A stretch of DNA of 64,000 nt from Lucifuga dentata (lineage: Eukaryota > Chordata > Actinopteri > Ophidiiformes > Bythitidae): the NCBI GenBank assembly GCA_014773175.1, contig VXCM01002567.1, forward strand, positions 1 through 64,000, in the 5' to 3' direction. The notes under the pieces are model-generated. The model was not told the DNA's origin. It ran no database searches and was given only the letters and a program-made list of their open reading frames with translations. Of this stretch, positions 26,301 through 35,134 are shown in pieces. Position 1 is the first letter of the stretch; every line of letters begins with the position of its first letter. A program made the position numbers and the translations under genes.

Positions 26301-29019
26301 CTCCAAAATTACCAAAGAGCTAAATCAACTCCTCTCACACAGAAACTTTCATTTCAGATTTCAGGGCATCACAAACTTAGTATTGACTTTAAGACCCGTT
26401 TCACATGTTGTCTTTTACATGTCATATGTAGGACAAAAGTCAAATATTGCTTCAGGCTCTTGTTCTGCTCTTGTTTTGCTTAAGTTGTTCATTAGCATGA
26501 TAAAAAGATTTTTATAGAAATGTTCTAGTTAAAACTGTCGCAACTCAGATTTAGGCAAGTTGAAGCACACTGAGGTAAGCAAATATCACCATGGCTAAAA
26601 TTTCAGCCTAAATCTTGAGGTGAAATTCAACGCGAGTCACGAAGGACAGAAGAAGCTGCTCTTCTGCTCTCTGCAGGTTCAAGCTGTCAGAAATGCTGCA
26701 CTTCTGGCTGCATTTCAATCAGACACGCAGGTGTTTTTCCATTCTCACCTGTGTGCACGTGGAAGTGCAACATGCTTTAAACTTTTGACCTGTAGGGGGC
26801 AGTGCAGTAGCAGTTTTCTGCCCTGTGTGATAAAGCATTTAAATTTTGTATGTTTGAGTCTAATATATTAAATATACATACATGTTATGTTACTGACAAT
26901 CTTTTAACAAAAGATAAAACCGTATTTCATCTTTCCTGATATTTTGCAAAATCTCTTAATCTTTCAAAATCAAATATTCAAGTGATACACCCACCTTAAA
27001 AATCCATGTTTCGCCTGTTAATAGTTACGCAGTCTTATGAAGTCACGGTTCTTAAAATTTTTCAATAAACACAGGTCTTCTTTTGGGACTATATTCCCTG
27101 GTGGAGATATACATATTGTGCTTACACGCTAAAACTACAAAACTTTAAAAAAAAAACAAAAAACAAAAAAAAAAAAACAATANTTTACAGTATCAACAAG
27201 TTGATTTTAATAGCAGAATGAGCTGAAACCAATGGTGGTCTGGAAGGTAGGAAAAACATTTTTAATTCACCGTTCCAGTAGTGTGCTTTGGGAAATGATT
27301 GTCAGTAACATTACATGTATAAAAAATTGAATAAATTAGGCTCAAACATGGAAAATGGTCGGTATGGTCCTTTAAATATTCTTAAACAATTAATGAAGTC
27401 TTACTTTACCCAAACTAGCTGATATAACCGTGGCCTTGCTTTTGCTTCTCGTCTGTTTCTTACACATTTTAAAGATATTTCAGATACAGAGACGACTTCT
27501 CTACAACAATTATGTCTCATTTCTAAGAGGTTTATGGAGAGCAGCATTTTATTTTTGGTAAAATGAGATTCAGCAGTAGTTTTGTTCTCAGTAGTACGTC
27601 CTTTTTGTCTCAGCTTTACATCATCTTTTGTGAGATGTCTGTTTTGTTTGCTTTCTGCTCAGTAGTTCACTTACATTTAGTTTGAATGTTCCAGTGCTGC
27701 TGTCTGTGCTGTGACCTGTCATCTTTGTAGCGCTAAAAAAGTGTGTGCTCATTTGCCCACGAGCCACACATATTTGTGCATGTAGGGAATTGTCTCCCTT
27801 AAATGACTTGCTATTTTGTTTAATATCCACTAGCTTTTTTATTAGAATTCTATTATATCTGTTAATATAGCTACAACATATATCCTCATTCATAGTTTTA
27901 ATATTTTCACATTCCTTCAAAATGTTTTACCCACACCTTTTGGGTTTTGCTCAGGAATTTAGTTTTTTCTTTCCCAAGCTAAGTCTTGACTGACACAGGA
28001 ATTAATGTTAATAATATTCAGGCAAGTTATATTGAACTGAATTGATCTTAACTCATATTTTAGTGGATGTAACTTTAGGTTAACTGAGGTGAATTCCCTT
28101 TCAAATGTAGGCAAATACATATTCTATTTGTCAAATACATCTTCTATTTGTCTACATTTTGAGTTTGACCAGCTTTGCTAAAACAAAGTGGTTATATCCA
28201 GCTTAATAATGCTAACACAAATGAAAATGAATGTTAACCCTGAACAATTAGCTTCAGTTTATTAAGACATCGTATAATCCTGTGTTGTACTGGAAGTCAT
28301 AATAAGCTAACAGTCTGCAGCTGCAGGAGCTGAAAGGAGCAGCAATGACCTAGAGCACATATGTCAAACTCAAGGCCTGTGGGCCGGATGTGGCCCGCAA
28401 TACAATTATATCTGGCTGCAAGATAATATCTAATTTGTAGATAGCATGCACATTACGGATACTACAAATCCCAGAATGCACTGCAACAGCCCGTGCGTCA
28501 ATCAACACTTACAAGTGCTAGCTCCCCTCCCTTCAATGCCTATCCAGTCACTTTTAATGAACTTTAAGCTAGCCCATGGAAGAAATGGCCAAACAAAAGG
28601 TGGACTCTGAAAACAGGCTTTCAGCACAGGTGGAGTTAGAGAAGCTGTTTGCTGCCATCAGGGATAAACCTGTTTGTTAGCAGAGCTGATGTGGCTGTAA
28701 TTAAAGAATATAACAAAGAGTGATTTTAGATTTCCCTTGAGAAAAATTAGTTTTCTGGCTATTTGTGATTGCCTTTGACAAAACCTTTTCATTGGAAATG
28801 AGTCAGTTGAAACACTGCTGATAGAGAGGAAAACATAAAAAAAATGAAGTTCATATTAATGTATGAATAAATTGTCATAACACCTCTGATGAAAACAAGG
28901 CCAATTTAAATCTGTTTTCAATAAAGGCTGACCCTGTTTGGCCCTCGATTTGGATCCAATTTATAATTTTGGCCCCCTCTGTGATGGAGTTTGACACCCC
29001 TGACCTAGAGAGACTTAGT

Positions 29020-29069
<50 letters not shown>

Positions 29070-30041
29070 AGGTCAAGTCTGTTATCAACCTCCTCTTCGC
29101 TGCCTACACAGGAGACATTTCGGCTCTGAGGAGGTGAGCATTCACAATCATTTCTATTCATTTACACTGATAACTTTATGATGTCAACCGACAAATTCTG
29201 TCTCATTTCCCTTTTTCATTCTGTGGATTTTACTTACGATGTGTTACGATACGATAATACTTTAAATGTATGTTTCGATATTTCTGTGTTTATTCTAACA
29301 AGGATAGATGCCTCTATTTAACTCTTTTTAACTCACTCCAGAAGAAGTGATCATATTAGTCAGATTCAATTTTAAGATGGGTTTACCACCTGAACATTTG
29401 ATTTTGAAAGATTAGGAAATATAAAAATTAACAGTTAAACTAAAAAACGGTTTGATTTCTTAACATATATGTGTGTTGTATATTTTGGGCTCAAAGATGC
29501 ATGATTGCCAGTATGGCCCTTTAATGTGGGTTCTCACAAAAGTGTGTATGTGTGTAGGTTTGCACTATCATCCATGGACATGGAGCAGAGGGACTACGAC
29601 TCCAGGACGGCCCTCCATGTGGCGTCAGCTGAAGGTAACACGCAGCATCATCACGCAACAAATCCAAGTCAAATCACGGTAAATAAGTCTGGATGATGTT
29701 TAATCTAAACATGTCGGTGGCTTTCAGGACACACTGAGGTGGTGCGCTTCCTGCTGGAGGCGTGTAAGGTGAACCCTGTACCCAAAGACAGGCAAGTCCT
29801 GAGTTTGGCTGTCTTTGCATGTGCATTATTTCATCCCTTTGTGTTGTTATTCCCAATGCCAAAGACATTTTTGTTCCCATTTCTTTGTTAAACCTATAAC
29901 ACCATTTGATTCATAATTTTCTGAGACCTCTACATAATCAACATGATCAGTTATTGACCAAAATGCCTATATCGTAACTTAAAAAAAAAACGTTTCAGTT
30001 TAAATCCTGTTGACTTAAATAAATGCCTGATTATCAAATGT

Positions 30042-30072
<31 letters not shown>

Positions 30073-31129
30073 CTTATATGCAAAAAAATTTTCAGAATTT
30101 TTTTGAGTTTGTTAAAGGGTTCAATAAAGAAATAAGTTGTGAAAAATTTAATTTTCTGATAATTATTTCATGGGTCAGGCTTTACAGGGTTAATTAGCAG
30201 GATATCTAAAATTACTTAAAGGACCATACCGGCCATTTTGCATGTTTGAGTCTAGTATATTCAATTTTCATACATGTAATGTTACTGACAATCATTTCCC
30301 AAAGGATAAAACCATATTTCAGCTTTCCTGATGTTTTGCAAAATCTCTTAATCTTTCAAAATCAAATATTCAAGTGACACACCCACGTTAAAAATCGATG
30401 TTTCTGTGCTTCTTATTGCGCTTAAATGCTAAAATTACATAACTTCTAAAAAAAAAATAAACCTGAATCCGAGTCTTGTTCTCGATGATGGATTACCTAT
30501 CCCAAGAACGTTTCAAGTATCAACAAGTTGATTGTACCAGAATGAACTGAAACTAATGGAGGTCTGGAAGGTAGGAAAAACAGTTTTAATTCACCTTTCC
30601 AGTAGTATGCTTTGGGAAATGATTGTNGGTCTGGAAGGTAGGAAAAACAGTTTTAATTCACCTTTCCAGTAGTATGCTTTGGGAAATGATTGTTAGGAAT
30701 GTTACGTGTATGAAAATTGAACATATTAGGCTCCAACATGCAAAATGGATGGTATGGTCCTTTAAAAGCCCTCTCCATTTCTTTTAATAGTTACTTTCTG
30801 GTTGATGCATAGGCAGATTTGTCATCAAAAGTCTGTCAATGTACATGAACAATTTGTGACATCACACAAACCACTGGAAGCAAATCCTGGCCTTTCGTTC
30901 AAATTGTGTTCTGACTGGACAGCTCTGTCTTATTTTAAGTTTTCATCTTTTCTGATATATATTGATATATGCTCTGTGCAGATGGGGGAACACACCGATG
31001 GGGGAAGCTTTGCACTTCGGCCACCATGATGTTGTCACCCTCCTGCAGGAACACCACGACAAATACAGCCCATCTGCTGCTGAGGATGAAAAGCAGAACG
31101 CAGAGAAGAGCTTAGAAAGTCTGCTGTAA
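3617..31129 (+). CDS. gls: Glutaminase, kidney-type (KGA) isoform, 5'-partial
   Basis: Mitochondrial phosphate-activated glutaminase: L-glutamine + water to L-glutamate + ammonia. Coding exons: 3617-3713, 3811-3932, 4404-4533, 5371-5450, 5942-6105, 7430-7488, 12455-12487, 12787-12845, 13875-13941, 14412-14462, 15370-15546, 18298-18429, 19735-19827, 29072-29133, 29558-29634, 29728-29791, 30982-31129. They join in frame to 537 aa plus stop, matching human KGA from about residue 133 on and corresponding to human exons 2-14 and 16-19. The serine beta-lactamase-like core keeps Ser and Lys of the SxxK motif ([10 protein letters not shown]), the Tyr of DELYES, Asn of NPMVNAGA, Glu/Asn of SERESGDRN, Tyr of DFYFQ, Tyr of CGMYDFSG and Val of GVAGG. 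C-terminal ankyrin repeats follow. The first visible base completes a codon from the missing exon 1. Family assignment is near certain; paralogue status (gls versus a duplicate) cannot be decided here. Confidence 0.97.
5942..6105 (+). CDS. gls: Glutaminase exon 6: catalytic SxxK and activation loop
   Basis: This exon holds the nucleophile Ser and general-base Lys (S-C-V-K) and the loop [13 protein letters not shown] that in human GLS gates the active site and binds BPTES-type inhibitors at the tetramer interface. The position equal to human Asn324 is Asp here. The exon starts after an AG at 5940-5941 and ends with a split GAT codon at a gtgagt donor. Confidence 0.93.
6189..7034 (-). mobile_element. 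TTAA inverted-repeat element, copy 3, with nested insert
   Basis: Both ends carry TTAA and AGGACCATACC-type termini. About 300 bp near 6610-6910 is foreign to the other copies; it contains GAGGAAGACCATGTTGGTCG followed by AAACGTCACTGCAATAAA, an unclassified repeat 3' end. Confidence 0.78.
11636..12060. mobile_element. Harbinger-like MITE
   Basis: The ends TGCTGCGTTCATT and AATGAACGCAGCA are inverted repeats, flanked on both sides by TTA (11633-11635, 12061-12063). A three-base TWA duplication is the hallmark of PIF/Harbinger elements. No transposase frame. Lies in glutaminase intron 7. Confidence 0.7.
12969..13035 (-). repeat. LINE/SINE 3' tail fragment
   Basis: The reverse complement reads AAAGCAACTTTGGTTATCTAG then AAAAGTGCCGTATAAA and a (TTATTA) end, typical of fish retroposon tails. 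Confidence 0.4.
13097..13430 (+). repeat. Dispersed repeat A, copy 1
   Basis: Shares long stretches with 33707-34035 (CTAGTGCA, GTTCAAAACGTG, CTGGAGCAGAGCATATGCTG, GAATTTCAACTTCATACAG) and ends in an AGACAGA-type tail. SINE- or LINE-tail-like; class not resolved. Confidence 0.6.
14926..14968. repeat. 18-bp perfect hairpin in intron 11
   Basis: GTTATCCCCACCCACCAC (14926-14943) and its exact complement (14951-14968) with a 7-base loop, followed by more CCACCCACC units. Confidence 0.8.
15305..15357 (+). repeat. (TG)n before exon 12
   Basis: About 26 units ending 12 bases before exon 12, so it occupies the usual branch point/polypyrimidine zone. Confidence 0.95.
15675..16330 (-). repeat. LINE-like dispersed repeat in intron 12
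   Basis: Starts with (AAT)n and the complement of an AAAGCACTTTCC tail. Resembles fish retroposon sequence commonly seen in introns; no intact frame. Confidence 0.4.
16645..17420 (+). mobile_element. Tc1-like transposon relic
   Basis: Terminal inverted repeats of about 150 bp begin CACTATGGATCAGAAGTTT and, on the other end, CACTACAGGCCCGAAGTTT; both are flanked by TA. The middle has a broken transposase remnant around 17130-17240 (NDPKHSSK, a stop, then [14 protein letters not shown]), the block where Tc1 transposases read DNDPKH. Non-functional. Confidence 0.78.
18298..18429 (+). CDS. gls: Glutaminase exon 13
   Basis: This exon encodes the [11 protein letters not shown] segment with the active-site Val backbone and the conserved VVPNVMG and WSPPLDK strings. 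It ends GIHFCT before a gtatgt donor; human has His in place of the last Thr. The preceding intron, 15547-18297, carries a LINE-like repeat and a Tc1-like element. Confidence 0.93.
19060..19635 (+). mobile_element. TTAA inverted-repeat element, copy 4
   Basis: TTAAAGGACCAAACC at the left, GGTATGGTCCTTTAA at the right, same orientation as copy 1, in intron 13 shortly before exon 14. Confidence 0.82.
20260..20299 (+). repeat. (AC)n before the GAC exon
   Basis: Twenty units, 54 bases upstream of exon 15. Confidence 0.95.
20354..20506 (+). CDS. gls: Glutaminase alternative last exon (GAC isoform)
   Basis: This exon follows exon 14 (phase 0) and encodes 50 residues ending in TAG. The strings [21 protein letters not shown] and STTVVYRM match the C-terminus of mammalian glutaminase C, which replaces the ankyrin tail of KGA. 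The acceptor is the AG at 20352-20353, preceded by a T-rich stretch and, 55-95 nt upstream, by a (CA)n tract. No donor is used, so the exon runs into its own 3' UTR. The GAC product from the window would be 471 aa without exon 1. Placement between exon 14 and exon 16 is the same as in human GLS. Confidence 0.93.
   Translation, partial: QQTFGPMDYESLQQELALKAPLWKKVSPTELHQDSSTTVVYRMDKVTKRD
20526..20647. other. Direct duplication around N 20588 (GAC 3' UTR)
   Basis: 20526-20587 and 20589-20647 are the same sequence apart from one CAC unit. Confidence 0.8.
20816..21411 (+). mobile_element. TTAA inverted-repeat element, copy 5 (GAC 3' region)
   Basis: A complete copy starting 310 bp after the GAC stop codon. 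It contains AATAAA at 21106-21111 in the transcript sense. Confidence 0.85.
22070..22629 (+). mobile_element. TTAA inverted-repeat element, copy 6 (diverged)
   Basis: Same ends and internal order as the others but visibly more mutated; the right target site reads TCAA. Probably an older insertion. Confidence 0.75.
23686..23765 (+). mobile_element. TTAA inverted-repeat element, copy 7 (end fragment)
   Basis: TTAAAGGACCATACCGG, then about 60 bp resembling the terminal repeat, after which similarity is lost. Confidence 0.5.
25181..26060. repeat. Cluster of AT-rich perfect palindromes (foldback-like)
   Basis: A perfect 58-bp inverted repeat (25181-25238 with 25253-25310) has a 14-base loop that itself holds GCAAATTTGC. 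A second perfect 27-bp inverted repeat follows (25325-25351 with 25353-25379). Further GCAAATTTGC and GTTTTTAAAC words recur at 25.8-26.0 kb, where a diverged copy of the first arm appears. No coding potential. Confidence 0.8.
26838..27375 (-). mobile_element. TTAA inverted-repeat element, copy 8
   Basis: The left terminus is eroded (starts near TTTAAATTTTGTATG); the right end GGTATGGTCCTTTAA is intact. An N sits at 27183 in a run of A. Confidence 0.72.
28356..29002 (+). mobile_element. hAT element relic with 8-bp target duplication
   Basis: Ends CACATATGTCAAACTC and GAGTTTGACACCCCTG are inverted repeats, flanked by an exact 8-bp duplication ACCTAGAG (28348-28355 and 29003-29010). The interior has a decayed N-terminus of a BED-finger hAT transposase ([13 protein letters not shown], then a [12 protein letters not shown] string). 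It ends 70 bp before exon 16. Confidence 0.8.
29022..29066 (+). repeat. (TC)n forming the exon 16 polypyrimidine tract
   Basis: About 22 units directly before ctgacag and exon 16. Confidence 0.95.
29072..29133 (+). CDS. gls: Glutaminase exon 16, first KGA-specific exon
   Basis: Encodes [15 protein letters not shown] and the next residues and begins the KGA tail. Its polypyrimidine tract is a (TC)n microsatellite at 29022-29066 that ends five bases before the acceptor AG. A hAT element ends at 29002, 70 bp upstream of the exon. Confidence 0.95.
29371..29524 (+). mobile_element. TTAA inverted-repeat element, copy 9 (right-end fragment)
   Basis: Starts at the internal AAGATGGGTTTACC motif and ends CCAGTATGGCCCTTTAA, 33 bp before exon 17. 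Confidence 0.6.
29558..31129 (+). CDS. gls: Glutaminase exons 17-19: ankyrin tail
   Basis: Exons 29558-29634, 29728-29791 and 30982-31129. They encode two to three ankyrin-type units ([17 protein letters not shown], then [17 protein letters not shown]) and a Lys/Glu-rich end SLESLL before TAA. Human ends NLDGLL. Splicing at 29791/29792 uses a GC donor. Confidence 0.95.
30216..30765 (-). mobile_element. TTAA inverted-repeat element, copy 10
   Basis: Both ends intact with TTAA. A 66-bp direct duplication around the N at 30627 inflates its length. Confidence 0.8.
30561..30693. other. 66-bp direct duplication around N 30627
   Basis: 30561-30626 equals 30628-30693. Confidence 0.85.
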
Positions 31130-32800
31130 ATCTCCTGGTGCTGAAATGTAGATATTAATCATTATGCTTTTTTTGTTGTGACATTGTATATTAGTGTGCA
31201 TACTTATGAAATGTGTGCTGAATTTGTTTTTTTATATCTGATTGTGTATCCCGTCTGGTTGCAGTAGTAATCTTGGTGTACTTTGCTTTCAGGTATTTTT
31301 ACTGCTGCTACTGAGTGCCGCACCTCCTCCTCTCCTATTAGATACCGTGTGCTGCATCTATGGTCGAGTGCGTTAAAGGACCATACCAGCCATTTTGCAT
31401 GTTTGAGCATAATATATTCAATTTTCACACGTTATGTTACTGACAATCATTTCCCAAAGGATAAAACCGTATTTCAGCTTTCCTGATATTTTTCAAAATC
31501 TCTTAATTTTTTTAAAATCAAATATTCAAGCAATACACCCACCTTAAAAATTGATGTATCACCTGCTAATGGTTACGCAAAATTATTAAGTCACAGTCAT
31601 TTAAAGTTTTCAATAAACGCAGGTCTTCTTTTGAGACTATATTCCCCGGTGGAGACATACATTCACTCCACACTTTTTAATTTCACTTAAATGCTAAAAT
31701 TATGTAACTTCTACAAAAAAACCTGAATACACGTCTTGTTCACGATGATGGATTACCTAGCCCAAGAACTTTTCAAGTATCAACAAGTTGATTTTAATAG
31801 CGTATCAGAATGAACTGAAACCAATGGCGGTCTGGAAGGTAGGAAAAACATTTTTAAGTCACCGTTCCAGTAGTATGCTTTGGGAAATGATTGTCAGTAA
31901 CAATTATGTGTATGAAAATTGAATATATTAGGCTCAAACATACAAAATGGTCGGTATGGCCCTTTAATACCATTTAAAGAAATTATATAAAATCTGAAGT
32001 TATGTCGTGCAACAGTATATTACTCATTATGTGTTGGAAAATTGTGATCTCACAGATTATATCAGGATGTGTTAGTCGTGATCAGATGTAGTTTTAGTAA
32101 AAATTATTCGCTATTTGGTAACACTGGAGTAATATCCTCACTATAGTAGTTTTATGAGATATTGAGGTGTGTGGAAATTATGGTCTAAATTTATGAATTA
32201 TCTCTAACTGAATGTATAAAAGTTCACAGGGGCGTCGTCTGCCCTTGCGGCCTTTTAAATAAGTTCCTAGAAAACTCGCTTTGTGCCTGTTTGGTCTCAG
32301 TACTCCTGCATCTGTTTCAGAGCTTCTCCAAAGATCAGAATATACAGTACATTGTGGTACTCTGACTTTTTTTCTGCAAAACTAGCAGTATGTATTTATT
32401 TCCCAGAGACTATTTAAATGTAGTAATCCGTTTGAATACTAAATATTGTCTAATTTGTTACATTTGGAATCAACACAAGCTGGTTTATTTTGCTCCTCAT
32501 AGTTACATTTTCCGTAAGTGTTTTGTTGTGTTTTACACCTCGACAAAGAATGTAAAAGATGATCAAGTATTCAGAAAGAATTCAGATCATCTGTCAGGAA
32601 GCCCAGAATGTCAGAGTGGAGGTTATTACAGGTGGCGTTCAATGAAGATGATCTGAACCCTGGAAATAAGTCACATGACATCAGCGAATGTGTTTTTGTG
32701 TATATTGTTGCCTTTTCCCTGTTTAAGTTAATTACTGTAAAGCACAAATGTTATTCTCTTAGTACTGGAATGCATCCAAATATGTTTATTTTAATAAACA
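31130..32800 (+). other. gls: KGA 3' UTR (probable extent)
   Basis: The sequence follows the KGA stop codon. The 244 bp before the inverted-repeat element at 31373-31967 contain no AATAAA or ATTAAA. The first AATAAA is at 31612-31617 inside that element; another lies at 32793-32798, beyond which no gene feature is seen until STAT1. The end is therefore either within the element or near 32.8 kb. Confidence 0.5.
31373..31967 (-). mobile_element. TTAA inverted-repeat element, copy 11 (KGA 3' UTR)
   Basis: Complete copy starting 244 bp after the KGA stop. In the transcript sense it carries CAATAAACGC, with AATAAA at 31612-31617. Confidence 0.83.
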
Positions 32801-34810
32801 AAAGTAGATAACGTATGCCAGTATTCTCATTTCAGTTACAGCAGTAAATTATGTTGTTAAAACAGATCCATTTAATGAGAACCTTTTAATGTACAGATTA
32901 AACCAAGGAGGACTAAAATCAGAAAGCAGTACAACAAAACTTTACAATTAACAGTTGACTACAGAGCACTCTTATGTGTTGTGGTAAAATGAAGCATCTA
33001 CAGTATCAAAAAAGGCAAAATAAATGATAAATACATCTTATATCACATATTTTCCCTGAACCATTCAAACAGCATCTTCTTACATCATCAAAACTGGAAA
33101 ATCCGCACCAACAAGCCTAAAGTGATTGGACTGATCTTTTTGAGAACATGTCCGAAAGAAAGAACGGCGGGACAAACAAAACAGTAGAAACTAAAAGTCT
33201 AGCAACAAAAAGCAGCGTCAGATAAACAGGAAGCAGCTCAGAAATTAAACAATACACAGCTCAGAAAGCTAAAACAGTTTAGGACTTATGCTACCAGAGC
33301 AAAACTCTGCATTTAGCCCGTCCTCTTACTGTTGAAAGCCGATTCATAAAGCCTATTTTTGGTTTTAATTCCATCAGTGATTCCTTTTTTTTTCACTTCA
33401 ATTAAAGCAAAGACTGACAAACACCGTTTCTGTATAGTGGAAATGTCTTTCCTGTGCTTTGGTCATGGTGTTGGTCTCCCTTTTTCAGTCAAGTCTAACT
33501 TATCATCATCAAAGTTGTCTCTAAAATGGCCAGGTGCATTTCATTGTGATTTAATTAGAGGTCGTTAGAGGGAGGGGCAGGGCAACACCTGTGAGGCATG
33601 GAAGACATGAAACTTTTCTAATATTTCATATCGAGAGTTTAAGAAGCAAAAAATACATTTTCTAGTTCTGATAAATTAGCTTCAATTTAAGATAAAAAAA
33701 AACAAAAAACTAGTGCATGCCTGTTCAAAACGTGCCTGTTCATAACACCGCAGCCTGCCATCATTTTATTCTGCATGACTTTGTGAGCTAACTTTGTTTG
33801 CTGTACAGGGTTAAGACCATGCCACTGGAGCAGAGCATATGCTGCCGCGGCTGGAACGTATCCTGCCGCGCTGACTACTTTTAACCGGCACAGCTCAATT
33901 TGAGAACCGCTCATCCAAACAACTTCACACACGACACTGCACTTCCTTGGGTCCTGAGCAACACACCTGCCGAATTTCAACTTCATACAGAGTTCTAGAG
34001 ATATTGGTGCCACAAATAGACAGACAGACAGACATCCCTGCACTGTAAACCCAAATTACAGTAGTTAAATCTACTCAAAAAATTTGTGGGAACCGATTAC
34101 CTCAAAAAAATTGAGTTTCTAAACTTAATAATTATACTTTCATTCAATTCAATAAAACTGAGTTTATTGTACTCAAGTAATTTAAAACTGAATCCTGAAT
34201 TAAATATTTTTGGTTGCATACTGACATAGTTTGCTATTGCTACTAAAATAAATCAAGTTAAGCCAAATAATTTGTTTTAAGTTCAAATCAATTAAATGGT
34301 GGGTTGTTAAGGTATCTTTTTAGTCTGACGTGTTTCACTGTTGTTGAATCTTAATGTCCTTTAATTATTGCACTGTCTTTGAATTGTACTGTAAAGCACT
34401 TTGTGATGTCTGTTCTAGAAAGGTGCTATATATAAAAATAAACTTTTACTTATTTAAAACAAATTACATGTTTGGATTTACAAAACTAGGCTTTTAGTGG
34501 GCCTTTGGCATTTCATTGAATCAATACAGTGTGCTATATTTTATCAGAATCAAAACCCTACTCCATTAAATTCGCAAAGATTCTTTGAAATTTTAATCAA
34601 ACCCTTCTAGAACTTCGGCTTAAAGGTAGAAGGAGTAAGCAATTTCTATCATATCCTGATGAAATTCTGACTATTTTGAGAAACATTATATTTTCAGATG
34701 GAAGGACACAGCTGGGCTGGGTTGATAGAGTCACTGGAGGAAACATCAAGGGAATGTGGAGTTTCCTCCTTGTTCCAGAAGATTTCGCAGTCAAACTCAG
34801 GATTATCCAC
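32801..34810. other. Convergent intergenic region between gls and stat1
   Basis: No exon is seen. The region contains a dispersed repeat at 33707-34035, an adjoining AT-rich CACTGTAAA-type repeat fragment (about 34039-34290), and a + strand LINE/SINE-like 3' tail around 34365-34445 (AAAGCACTTTGTGATG, then a TA-rich end). Confidence 0.55.
33707..34035 (+). repeat. Dispersed repeat A, copy 2
   Basis: Second copy of the repeat at 13097-13430, same orientation, ending in (AGAC)n. Confidence 0.6.
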
Positions 34811-34832
34811 AGTCTGCATGGAAACAGCAACA

Positions 34833-34838
34833 TTTATT
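34833..34838 (-). terminator. stat1: STAT1 poly(A) signal candidate
   Basis: AATAAA on the - strand, 79 nt after the stop codon. It is the first canonical hexamer downstream, giving a very short 3' UTR if used; further hexamers lie near 34163 and 33767. Confidence 0.5.
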
Positions 34839-34916
34839 ACACCATACGCTTGGAAGATCTGAAGAAACTAAATTGGAGATTTTTAAGGGGACATAGAGCA
34901 ATGAGTTGTGAAATTT

Positions 34917-35134
34917 TCAATCTACCATATTATTGATGTCTGGCTCCATTACCATCTCTAGTGATGGTGGAGATGGAGGAGGCGTTGGATTACTGCAGAG
35001 AAAGACTCCATCAGTAAAACAAACCTTTCAACCATGGATTGGTATTTCTTAAGATCGGGGTCTTACTTACAGTGACATAGGGATGTTTCTTCGGAAGACA
35101 TAACCATCTCTATCTTTTCTAGGTGCTGACATTT
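34917..35134 (-). CDS. stat1: STAT1 C-terminal exons: phospho-Tyr site and short tail
   Basis: Exons 35071-35134 and 34917-34992 encode the tail. The only good candidate for the activating tyrosine is in [13 protein letters not shown]; human has GYIKTEL at this place. The remaining 29 residues are Pro/Ser-rich ([12 protein letters not shown]) and acidic, ending NNMVD, instead of the LPMSPEEFDEV box of human STAT1-alpha. The last codon before the final intron is completed across the splice (CT|T). Confidence 0.85.

Larger units (their letters stand above)
29792..30981 (+). other. gls: GC-AG intron (glutaminase intron 18)
   Basis: The exon ends GACAG and the intron begins gcaagt, with GC in place of GT. 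The frame only continues into the exon at 30982 (AG + A, Arg, then TGG) when this site is used. GC-AG introns are a known minor class of U2-type introns, and the rest of the donor (AG|GCAAGT) matches the consensus, as is usual for them. The intron also holds an inverted-repeat element and a (TA)n tract. Confidence 0.88.
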
